64,000 nt of DNA from an uncultured Oscillospiraceae bacterium (GTDB lineage: Bacteria > Bacillota > Clostridia > Oscillospirales > Acutalibacteraceae). The translations under genes and the position numbers were made by a program. The stretch is taken from contig UQFM01000001.1 in assembly GCA_900540295.1 (NCBI GenBank), positions 39,045-103,044 on the forward strand. Reading direction: 5' to 3'. Positions 46,685-53,731 of the stretch are shown in pieces (position 1 is the stretch's first letter; each line of letters opens with the position of its first letter). The notes under the pieces were generated by a model that did no database searches, had not been told where the DNA came from, and was given only the letters and a program-made list of their open reading frames with translations.

Positions 46685-47734
46685 TTAACCCTCGTAAAAT
46701 CCGCTTTCGGGTTTAATATCGATTTTCCAGCCTGTCAGACGCGCGGCAAGGCGGGCGTTCTGCCCCTTGTTGCCGATTGCCAAGGACAGCTGATTGTCGG
46801 GCACGGTTGCCTGACAGGATTTTGCCTGTTCATCGACAATCTCCACCTTCAGCACGGTTGCAGGCGCAAGCGCCGCAGCAATGAATTCTTCAGGCTTTTC
46901 ACTGTAAACCACGATATCAATCTTTTCGCCGCCGAGTACTTCCACAATATTGTTGACACGTGCGCCGCGCGGACCGATACAGGCGCCGACCGCATCTACA
47001 GCTTCATCCTTGCTGTGTACGGCAATTTTGGTTCTTGCGCCCGCTTCACGCGAAACCGCTTCAATGGTAACGGTACCGTCGTAAATTTCGGGAACTTCCG
47101 TTTCAAACAGACGCTTGACAAGCCCGGGATGCGTGCGGGAAATCATGGCTTTCGGACCTTTTTCGGTATCGCGGACGTCTACGATGAACACCTTAATCAA
47201 TTCGCCCTCGGTCAGTTCTTCACCCGGTACCTGCTCGCCCTTCGGCAGAATCGCTTCCGCCTTGCCGATTTCAAGGGTTGCATTGCCCGTCACGGGGTCA
47301 ACACGCTGTACCTTTGCGGTGACCAGCTCCTGCTGTTTGGACTGGAATTCCATCATCATCTGCCCGCGCTCCGCATCGCGGATGCCCTGACGAATAACGT
47401 GCTTTGCAGTCTGCGCCGCGATTCTGCCGAAATCTTTTGTTTCTAAGGCAATCAGAATCTCATCACCGACAGCCGCATCCTTTTTATACTGCTGTGCATC
47501 TGCCAGCGTCATTTCGCAGTCTGCATCCTCGACCTCTTCCACAACCGTTTTGTGCAGATAAACGAACATCTCGTTCTTTTCGGGATAAATCTCGCAGGAA
47601 ATGACGTCCTTGCCGTTGTAATCCTTTTTCACGGCGACCACGATTGCCGCCTGAATCTTCTCATACAAATACTCTGCGGGAATGCCCTTTTCTTTTTCGA
47701 GCGCCTTGACCGCCTCAAAAAATTCTTTGTTCAT
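46685..47734 (-). CDS. nusA: Transcription termination/antitermination factor NusA
   Basis: This 349-residue RNA polymerase-binding protein modulates pausing, termination and antitermination. The N-terminal domain (MNKEFFEAVKALEKEKGIP) is followed by an S1 domain (about residues 135-200) and two KH domains, with GACIGPRGARVNNIVEVLGGEKIDIV and LAIGNKGQNARLAARLTGWKIDI. I chose the ATG at 47734 for its TGGAGG site; the longer frame to 47791 lies in rimP. It is spaced 4 bases from rimP. It lacks the C-terminal acidic repeats of proteobacterial NusA, as expected. Confidence 0.96.
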   Translation of the reverse strand: MNKEFFEAVKALEKEKGIPAEYLYEKIQAAIVVAVKKDYNGKDVISCEIYPEKNEMFVYLHKTVVEEVEDADCEMTLADAQQYKKDAAVGDEILIALETKDFGRIAAQTAKHVIRQGIRDAERGQMMMEFQSKQQELVTAKVQRVDPVTGNATLEIGKAEAILPKGEQVPGEELTEGELIKVFIVDVRDTEKGPKAMISRTHPGLVKRLFETEVPEIYDGTVTIEAVSREAGARTKIAVHSKDEAVDAVGACIGPRGARVNNIVEVLGGEKIDIVVYSEKPEEFIAAALAPATVLKVEIVDEQAKSCQATVPDNQLSLAIGNKGQNARLAARLTGWKIDIKPESGFYEG

Positions 47735-47738
47735 TTTT

Positions 47739-48218
47739 TCAAAAACCTCCAAAATCATCGAGTTTAATCCACGATGTGTCTTTTTTATCAAATGTCAGCG
47801 CTTCGCCGTTTTCCGTTTTGAGCGTCACTGCACCGTTTTCATATGCAGAAAGCACGCCCTTGTATTCACGGCAGCCGTTTACGGCGCGAATGAACCGCAC
47901 CATGATTTTTTCGCCGAGATTTTCCGCAAAATGGAAATCCCGCGTCAACTCGCGTTCAATCCCCGGCGACTGCACCTGCAAACTGTAGCTTTGCGAAATC
48001 GGGTCGGCTTCGTCGAGCGGCGCGTCCAGCGCATGGCTCATCGCCACGCAGTCGTCAATGCAGACAGGCTCCTCCGCCTTATCAATGATAATGCGCAGAT
48101 ACCAATCCGTTCCCTCTTTTAAGAAGCGGACATCCCAAAGAATCAGCCCGAGTTCCTTTGCAATCGGCTCGGCAATCGCCCAGACCGCCGAAACGGTGTT
48201 TGTTTTCTTTTCCGCCAT
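47739..48218 (-). CDS. rimP: Ribosome maturation factor RimP
   Basis: This 159-residue protein helps assemble the 30S subunit. It has LGLILWDVRFLKEGTDWYLRIIIDK, the SYSLQVQSPGIERELTRDFHF block (family SPGxxRxL) and a C-terminal Sm-like barrel. It is the first gene of the nusA-infB operon. The ATG at 48218 has an AGAGGAG site. The leader carries a strong hairpin (48350-48380) that may attenuate the operon. Confidence 0.95.
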   Translation of the reverse strand: MAEKKTNTVSAVWAIAEPIAKELGLILWDVRFLKEGTDWYLRIIIDKAEEPVCIDDCVAMSHALDAPLDEADPISQSYSLQVQSPGIERELTRDFHFAENLGEKIMVRFIRAVNGCREYKGVLSAYENGAVTLKTENGEALTFDKKDTSWIKLDDFGGF

Positions 48219-48349
48219 AATCGCTCCTCTTGCAGTCCTGTCAGTTGAAGGTTGCTTTCACCGTCTTTGCGTGCTCTGCACACATGCCGTCCCGCATGCG
48301 ACTGCCGCGCAAAACAGGCTGAATACACCTTTTGCAACCGCAAGACTAT

Positions 48350-48380
48350 AAAACGAGGAGAGCGGGTAAACCCACTCTCC
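48350..48380 (-). terminator. Leader hairpin of the rimP-nusA-infB operon
   Basis: On the minus strand GGAGAGTGGG, TTTA and CCCGCTCTCC form a stem followed by TCGTTTT. It lies about 130 bases before rimP and directly after A/T-rich sequence with possible promoters. Similar rimP leader hairpins in other Firmicutes suggest attenuation. The exact role here is inferred. Confidence 0.65.
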
Positions 48381-48504
48381 TTCTATAGTGTATATTCGTA
48401 CAGTAGTATATTAGCACAGTTGGAATAAAAATGCAAGAAAATTTTTCTGCATTTAGTTTCTTGCGTTCTTTTCTCACTTTATTTGCGTAGGTAACTGCGC
48501 AAAC

Positions 48505-48649
48505 AAAGTGAGAAATGTGCGGATTTTTGGCTGAGCACGGCAAAAACGCAGGAATACTGTTGTATTCCGAGGGACTTTTTAACACAGTTTAGTTTAGATG
48601 GAAATCAGCTATTTCTGACCGCAGTCGGTTCAGACACGGTCACCTTAAA
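48505..48649 (-). mobile_element. One-ended copy of the MITE-like element
   Basis: Read on the minus strand from 48649, the sequence starts TTTAAGGTGACCGTGTCTGA and continues with GCGGTCAGAAAT, GCTGATTTCC, CTCGGAATAC, CAGTATTCCTGCG and CAGCCAAAAATC. The same blocks occur in the same order from 35336 on the plus strand. The second terminal repeat is not seen; instead a CTCACTTT/AAAGTGAG hairpin follows at about 48473-48513. The TAA stop of the adjacent XRE gene is formed by its first bases. Confidence 0.7.
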
Positions 48650-48914
48650 TATCGACTGTACCCTTGCGGTCATATTCTTTCCGATAATAACCTTTGCTGT
48701 CATGAACAGCGTACTTTTTCAATTCGTTTAAATCAATCTCCAATATGTCTGCAATCGCAACGGCTGTACGAAGTCCGACTTCGGCTTCACCGTATTCAAC
48801 CGTGTGCACATGGCGAACAGTGATGTCGATATGCTCCGCAAGCACTTCTTGCGTGTAGACAGTTCCTTTTCGGCTTTCGCGTACAATTCGCCCAAATTCT
48901 TCTTGTAACGACAT
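48645..48914 (-). CDS. XRE-family helix-turn-helix regulator
   Basis: This 89-residue protein is a single Cro/C1-type helix-turn-helix: YTQEVLAEHIDITVRHVHTVEYGEAEVGLRTAVAIADILEIDLNELKK. Its pattern is close to the regulator at 26751-27008. The ATG at 48914 has a TAGGAGGT site. The stop codon and 3' flank come from the mobile-element-like copy. Its promoter contains the AACACGTT block. It is divergent from the two-component pair. The target is unknown. Confidence 0.85.
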   Translation of the reverse strand: MSLQEEFGRIVRESRKGTVYTQEVLAEHIDITVRHVHTVEYGEAEVGLRTAVAIADILEIDLNELKKYAVHDSKGYYRKEYDRKGTVDI

Positions 48915-48945
48915 ACATTACCTCCTAAAAGTTCCCCCAAAGGAT

Positions 48946-48960
48946 ATTGTATAACGTGTT
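48946..48960 (-). promoter_or_regulatory. AACACGTT-type promoter motif, XRE copy
   Basis: On the minus strand the sequence reads AACACGTTATACAAT, with a -10 box TACAAT (48951-48946) about 30 bases before the ATG. No good -35 box is present. The spacing between AACACGTT and the -10 box is the same as at 40543 and 53585. Confidence 0.55.
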
Positions 48961-49412
48961 AAAAAGTCACTACATGAGAAATAATTCAGGTATCGCGGAA
49001 ATTCGGCAAGTTTTGAAAAAGGAGCAGTTTGCAAAAAGCCGAGAAAAAAAGAGTTGTTTCCTCTATATATTGAACGGTCGACCGAGTTTTCCCATACAAA
49101 GATATTGTATTACAAGTTAAAAGGTTATGTATATACGGAATCGTATCATATTTTTTAGGAAAAGGAGCAAAAACGAGAATTAAAACCCTGTCCGAAACAC
49201 TTCGAATCGGAGAATCTGCTTTTCCAAATGGCAAAAGACGTAAATATTGAATTTTGGTTTATTTTTAGTTATAAAATACACTGTACAGGATAGCTTTTTG
49301 TAAGGAAAAATTACCGTATCCCGCACAATATTCTGTTTTTACATCATATGTAACACAATACCTTTTTTAGATAAATATTATTAACACTAAATATTATCGT
49401 CAAAATGTATTG

Positions 49413-49441
49413 TTGACATTGTTGGTAAATTATGGTATTGT
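49413..49441 (+). promoter_or_regulatory. Promoter of the two-component pair
   Basis: TTGACA (49413-49418) and TATTGT (49436-49441) are separated by 17 bases. TATTGTTGA and TATTGTTAA occur 27 bases apart around it. Confidence 0.6.
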
Positions 49442-49459
49442 TAATACAATAGAAAGGTG

Positions 49460-49484
49460 CGACAAAAAATTACATTTTTTGTCG
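49460..49484 (+). repeat. Leader hairpin before the two-component genes
   Basis: CGACAAAAAAT and ATTTTTTGTCG pair perfectly (11 bp) around TAC. It would form in the 5' leader, about 40 bases before the regulator start. It is not followed by a T-run, so it is more likely an mRNA stability or control element. Confidence 0.6.
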
Positions 49485-49523
49485 GTAAGGCGTTTGCATT
49501 TCGGACGGTGAAAATGAGATTAT

Positions 49524-50258
49524 ATGGAAACAGAGTATGAACTGAACATTTTGATTTGCGACGATGAAAAATGCTATTCGCGCGACCTTTATGAGAAAGT
49601 GAACAGTTATATGCAGGCGCATCAAATCAAGGCGGAAATCTCTGTATATTCGTGTGCGGAAAATGTTCTGCGGAAAGATGCGATATATGATATTGCGTTT
49701 TTAGATATCGAAATGCGGTCAGTCAACGGCCTTACACTTGCAAAAATGCTTCGTCGGCGAAATGAACACATCTTTATTTTTTTTGTAACGGCTTTTGCAG
49801 ACTATCAGGATGATGCTATGGATGTACAGGCATTTCGCTTTTATGAAAAACCTGTAAGCCGCGAGCGTCTGTATGCGGGGCTGGATAAGGTACTGCAATA
49901 CCGCGAGACACTCTTGGTGGACGTGTATGTCAAAACGGACAAATATGTCAAAAGAATCCATATAGACGATATTCTTTTGGTGAAAACCGCAGGCAGGGAA
50001 ATTTGCATAGAAACACGGACAGAATCGTATCTGCTGTGGGGAACCTTGGATGAATGGGAAGAAAAACTGCGTGTTCCGTTCTTTTATCGGGCACACCGCA
50101 GTTATGTAATCAATCTGCACCATATCCGCCGATACAGCTACAAGGAAATCATCATGTCCAACGGGGCGCATATTCCGATACCGACGCGGCGGCAGGCGGC
50201 GTTTCGGCAGGTGTGGTTTGACTATTTAAAGGGAGATGCCAAATGCTTCGCACGCTGA
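49524..50258 (+). CDS. LytTR-family response regulator (AgrA-like)
   Basis: This 244-residue protein has an N-terminal receiver domain with acidic pocket C12-DDE, phospho-acceptor D61 (FLDIEM), T in FVTAF and K in YEKP. The C-terminal LytTR DNA-binding domain has DDILLVKTAGREICIET and FYRAHRSYVINLHHIRRY. It is the AgrA type found in peptide-pheromone and cell-surface control systems. The ATG at 49524 has a GGTGAAAATGAGA leader. It overlaps the histidine kinase gene by 16 bases. No AgrB or AgrD gene is nearby. Confidence 0.92.
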   Translation: METEYELNILICDDEKCYSRDLYEKVNSYMQAHQIKAEISVYSCAENVLRKDAIYDIAFLDIEMRSVNGLTLAKMLRRRNEHIFIFFVTAFADYQDDAMDVQAFRFYEKPVSRERLYAGLDKVLQYRETLLVDVYVKTDKYVKRIHIDDILLVKTAGREICIETRTESYLLWGTLDEWEEKLRVPFFYRAHRSYVINLHHIRRYSYKEIIMSNGAHIPIPTRRQAAFRQVWFDYLKGDAKCFAR

Positions 50259-51541
50259 TTTTGGCAGTGACATATATTTTTGAAATGTTGGTCGCCTATG
50301 TATTCTTTATACAGCAGGGAGATTTGAAATTTAAAAAGCGGACAGGTCTGGCAATCGGCACAGGAATATTTTTAAGCGGGCTGTTGGTTTACAGCTTATT
50401 TCCAACCGTAGCGTGGCTGAACGGACTGTATTTTATAGTAATAAACTTTTTGTTCGGCTTTTTGGTGTTTGACATCCGTTGGAGCCGTGTATTGTTCAGT
50501 TCTGTCGTTTTAGACGTTTTGTCGACTGCGCTGGAATTTGCAGCTATTTCATCTCTTGCATTTTTAACCGCAAAGGATATGGAGTACCATTTACAGGCGA
50601 ACAATACAGCTTACTTTGCGATTTTAATGTGTATCAGCAAATTGCTGTATTTCCTATGCAGTATACCTATGGCAAGGTTGATTCAGCGTGAAAAAACACG
50701 AGTTCGTTTTCCGAAAGTATATTATATTTATCCTTTTGCCGTAATCAGCGTATTACTGTTGGTTTGGCATCTTTATGCGTCAGTGGAAATCCCCGGTTAT
50801 TATTTAATCTTTTTTTCGTTAATCTGCGTGTTTCTGCTGCTGTCCGTTATACTGCTGTTTTCTTCTTATCAAGCTACGGTGCAAACGGAAAATACAATTC
50901 GCATCCTGCAAAGTCAGGCGGAGAAAAATGAAACAGAAAGACGGTATTACAGTATTTTGGAAAAGCAAAATGAGCGTCTGCGTATGTATGCGCATGATGC
51001 TAAAAAACACTTAAACGCGATTCGCGCACTGAATCAGGATGCACAGATTGATGCATACATAAATCAGATGTCTGCGCATTTGCGCGCATACAGCCAAGTG
51101 GGCGACAGCGGAAACCGCATGCTGGATATCATTTTCAGTAAATATACGGCAGAATGTGAGAACAGACATATTGAACTGCACTGGAATTTTCGCGCGGCGA
51201 ATCTTGCTTACGTTGAAGATTTTGATTTGGTTACCATACTCGGCAATCTGTTGGATAATGCCGTAGAGGCGGCGGGCAGCTCGCAAAAACGGGAAATTTT
51301 TGTAAGAACAACGCAAAAAAACGACTATGATATTTTAATTGTTGAAAACAGCTGCGATGCCCCGCCGCAGGTTCAAAACAAAATGTTGGTGACCACCAAA
51401 GTCAATCGGGAATTACACGGTTTAGGATTAAAAAGCGTCTCCGAGGTGTTAAAAAAATACGGCGGAGATTACAATTGGCATTATGATAAAGAGAAAAAAC
51501 AGTTTTGTCTGACCGCGATGCTTACACAGCCGCAGGCATAA
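50243..51541 (+). CDS. GHKL sensor histidine kinase (AgrC-like)
   Basis: This 432-residue kinase has about six membrane segments in residues 1-200, a linker helix, the phospho-accepting H251 in AHDAKKHLNAIRAL, and a GHKL ATPase domain with N-box GNLLDNAVEAAGS and G-box HGLGLKSV. It matches AgrC/ComD-type kinases that sense peptides through the membrane domain. It overlaps the regulator gene and is followed by a terminator. The signal is unknown. Confidence 0.92.
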   Translation: MLRTLILAVTYIFEMLVAYVFFIQQGDLKFKKRTGLAIGTGIFLSGLLVYSLFPTVAWLNGLYFIVINFLFGFLVFDIRWSRVLFSSVVLDVLSTALEFAAISSLAFLTAKDMEYHLQANNTAYFAILMCISKLLYFLCSIPMARLIQREKTRVRFPKVYYIYPFAVISVLLLVWHLYASVEIPGYYLIFFSLICVFLLLSVILLFSSYQATVQTENTIRILQSQAEKNETERRYYSILEKQNERLRMYAHDAKKHLNAIRALNQDAQIDAYINQMSAHLRAYSQVGDSGNRMLDIIFSKYTAECENRHIELHWNFRAANLAYVEDFDLVTILGNLLDNAVEAAGSSQKREIFVRTTQKNDYDILIVENSCDAPPQVQNKMLVTTKVNRELHGLGLKSVSEVLKKYGGDYNWHYDKEKKQFCLTAMLTQPQA

Positions 51542-51571
51542 AAAGAAGCCCCCAAAAGAGGGCTTCTTTTC
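51541..51571. terminator. Bidirectional terminator between the kinase and prfB
   Basis: AAAAGAAGCCC and GGGCTTCTTTT form a perfect 11-bp stem. The two genes converge here. Confidence 0.85.
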
Positions 51572-51587
51572 TATCTGTACGGGGATA

Positions 51588-52709
51588 TTATCCCTGTGCA
51601 AGCTTCTTTTGTGATTCCATTTTCAAATAGGCGTTTATAAACCCGTCCAAATCGCCGTCCATCACATTGCCGATGTTGCCCGACTCGAAGTTGGTGCGGT
51701 GGTCCTTAACCAACTGATAGGGCATGAAGACATAGGAACGAATCTGACTGCCCCATGCAATCTCTTTTTGGTCGCCTTTGATATCCGAAATTTTTTCCAA
51801 ATGCTCACGCTCTTTAATTTCCACCAATTTGGATTTCAGCATGCGCATGGCAACTTCACGGTTTTGGTGCTGACTGCGCTCCACCTGGCAGGAAACAACA
51901 ATACCCGTCGGCAGATGTGTCAGGCGCACGGCAGAAGAGGTTTTGTTGACCTTTTGCCCGCCTGCGCCGCTGGAACGGTACACATCCATTTTAATATCTT
52001 CGGGCGCAATTTCCACTTCAATGGTATCATCAATTTCGGGCATAACCTCCAAAGAGGCAAACGAAGTATGACGGCGTCCCTCGGAATCAAACGGTGAAAC
52101 ACGCACCAAACGGTGAATGCCCGTTTCACTCTTTAAAAATCCGTAAGCGTTTTCACCCTCAATCAAAATGCTGGCAGATTTTAAGCCCGCCTCATCACCG
52201 TCCAAATAGTCCAGTGTGGAAACCTTGTAGCCATGCCGTTCACCCCAGCGGTTATACATGCGAAACAGCATTTGCGCCCAGTCCTGCGCCTCGGTACCGC
52301 CCGCACCTGCGTGGAAAGTCAGAATGGCGTTTTTGCTGTCATACTCACCTGAAAGCAGTGTGGTCAAAGTCATTGTGTCGAGTGTACTCTCGAAGTTTAC
52401 AACATTTTCCTCACATTCGGGGAACAGCTCCAAATCCTCTTCCTCATTGGCAAGCTCAATCATGACCAGTGCGTCGTCATAGTCGCCGCAAAGCTTTTCA
52501 TAGGCGGAAACCTTGGCTTTTAATGCGCTTGTGCGCTTTAACACGGTTTGAGAATTCTTTAAGTCGTCCCAAAATCCCTCTTCGGCGGCCTGTGCTTCCA
52601 AAGCAGTGATTTCCGTTTTCATTTTTTCAAGTCCGAGTGCTTCGGACAAATCCTGCAATGCTTTTTCATGTCCTAACAGGCGCAGTCTTAATTCTTCAAA
52701 CTGAAGCAT
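51588..52709 (-). CDS. prfB: Peptide chain release factor 2
   Basis: This 373-residue factor recognises UGA and UAA stop codons and releases the finished protein. The tripeptide VSPFDSE region (RVSPFDSEGRRHTSF) holds the SPF stop-codon element. The GGQ motif is in SSGAGGQKVNKTSSAVRL. The gene is one continuous frame from the ATG at 52709 (MLQFEELRLRL): it lacks the +1 programmed frameshift used for autoregulation in many bacteria. A TTGCAT/TAAACT promoter lies upstream. Confidence 0.96.
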   Translation of the reverse strand: MLQFEELRLRLLGHEKALQDLSEALGLEKMKTEITALEAQAAEEGFWDDLKNSQTVLKRTSALKAKVSAYEKLCGDYDDALVMIELANEEEDLELFPECEENVVNFESTLDTMTLTTLLSGEYDSKNAILTFHAGAGGTEAQDWAQMLFRMYNRWGERHGYKVSTLDYLDGDEAGLKSASILIEGENAYGFLKSETGIHRLVRVSPFDSEGRRHTSFASLEVMPEIDDTIEVEIAPEDIKMDVYRSSGAGGQKVNKTSSAVRLTHLPTGIVVSCQVERSQHQNREVAMRMLKSKLVEIKEREHLEKISDIKGDQKEIAWGSQIRSYVFMPYQLVKDHRTNFESGNIGNVMDGDLDGFINAYLKMESQKKLAQG

Positions 52710-52752
52710 AAATATACGTATCCTTTTCCGTAAATTTTTTACAATAACTATA

Positions 52753-52781
52753 TATAGTTTACTATATTTTTCGGAATTATG
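52753..52781 (-). promoter_or_regulatory. prfB promoter
   Basis: On the minus strand TTGCAT and TAAACT are separated by 17 bases, just after the SGNH gene. An AACTATATATAGTT palindrome lies directly downstream. The positions are approximate to a base or two. Confidence 0.55.
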
Positions 52782-52784
52782 CAA

Positions 52785-53447
52785 CTACTTTAAACACGGG
52801 ATAATCGCTTGTGCCGCAACAGCGAAGCCGTGCACGTTCAAATGCAGACCGTCATAGCAAAATTCTTTGGCGAGCCGTCCTCTTTTATCGGATAATTTGT
52901 CCGATAAATCCAAATATATAACACCGCTGTCCGCAGCCAATGCGCGCAGCTGTTCGTTGACCGCCGAAATGTCCTTGTTTTTCCGCCTGCCGACCATTTT
53001 TGCGGCGGCAAGCGACATGTGCTTGTTCACGGGATAGATGCCTTGCAGAACAATATTGGTATTCGGAAGCCGTTCCTTTGTGATGCGCAGAATTTCCCGC
53101 ACATTGCCGACAATTTCCGAAGCGGGAACACCGAGTCCCAAATCGTTCGTGCCGATTAAAATCACAAGATTGCGCGGTGCAATATTGAGTGCGTTGCTTT
53201 GCAGACGCCAAAGCAGACGGTCGCTTGTATCGCCGCTGATGCCGCGGTTGTACACCGCCTGTCCGCCTTTTTGCGAAAAATTGTAAAAAAGCTCATAGCT
53301 GTTGAAAATCTCCGTAACGGAATCGCCGAACAGCACGGTCTGCCCGTGCTTTGCATAGTTTTCGTTCAGAAACAAGTAGTTTTCCTGTTTGGTTCGTTTC
53401 ACAAGGTCATAGTTTTGTTTCGGTGCAAAAGCAGAAGATACAGCCAT
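52785..53447 (-). CDS. SGNH/GDSL-family hydrolase
   Basis: This 220-residue enzyme is an esterase or lipase of the SGNH superfamily. The nucleophile serine is in VLFGDSVTE (block I), followed by the glycine block NRGISGDTSDRL, the asparagine block IGTNDLGLG and the DGLHLN block with the catalytic Asp-His pair. There is no signal peptide, so it is probably cytoplasmic. The substrate is unknown; acetylated sugars or lipids are common for the family. It has an AACACGTT-type promoter far upstream (53585), which overlaps the promoter of the large surface protein gene. Confidence 0.88.
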   Translation of the reverse strand: MAVSSAFAPKQNYDLVKRTKQENYLFLNENYAKHGQTVLFGDSVTEIFNSYELFYNFSQKGGQAVYNRGISGDTSDRLLWRLQSNALNIAPRNLVILIGTNDLGLGVPASEIVGNVREILRITKERLPNTNIVLQGIYPVNKHMSLAAAKMVGRRKNKDISAVNEQLRALAADSGVIYLDLSDKLSDKRGRLAKEFCYDGLHLNVHGFAVAAQAIIPCLK

Positions 53448-53577
53448 TTGATTACTCCTGTTTGAAATTTCTTCTCGGGTTCATTTTAGCTTATTTATAT
53501 TATAAATATTATAAAAGAAACACGCAAAAAATCAATCCAAAAACACAGACTCTTCGGTCTTTTTTGTGCAAATTCGC

Positions 53578-53607
53578 TTGACAAATTATACAACGTGTTG
53601 ATAAAAT
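53578..53607 (+). promoter_or_regulatory. Promoter of the large surface protein gene
   Basis: TTGACA (53578-53583) and TAAAAT (53602-53607) are 18 bases apart. The spacer contains the AACACGTT block read on the other strand, so the two divergent promoters overlap. A second AACGTGTT lies at 53653-53660 inside AAATCAA/TTGATTT arms. Confidence 0.75.
53585..53599 (-). promoter_or_regulatory. AACACGTT-type promoter motif, SGNH hydrolase copy
   Basis: On the minus strand the sequence reads AACACGTTGTATAAT. The -10 box TATAAT (53590-53585) would start a transcript about 130 bases before the SGNH hydrolase gene. It overlaps the divergent promoter of the surface protein gene. Confidence 0.5.
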
Positions 53608-53731
53608 ATACATATATATTGGTTTAATTGTGCGTTTTGGAAAACAAATCAAAACGTGTTGATTTTACCGTGAAAAATACGGGAATTTAAAAATACGTTT
53701 TGTTTTTCACATCCCGACAGGAGTGGTTTCT

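Larger units (their letters stand above)
48915..49523. other. 609-base intergenic region between the XRE gene and the two-component genes
   Basis: I see no credible gene. It holds the XRE promoter motif (48946-48960) and an imperfect direct repeat of about 25 bases: GATATTGTATAACGTGTTAA at 48944 and GATATTGTATTACAAGTTAA at 49103. It also holds the two-component promoter (49413-49441) and a leader hairpin (49460-49484). No Agr-type propeptide was recognised. Confidence 0.6.

Noticed and set aside
48986..49234. 82-codon open frame as a possible pheromone or AgrB-like gene
   Set aside because: It has no ribosome binding site, no membrane topology or peptide pattern of the Agr family, and crosses promoter sequences.
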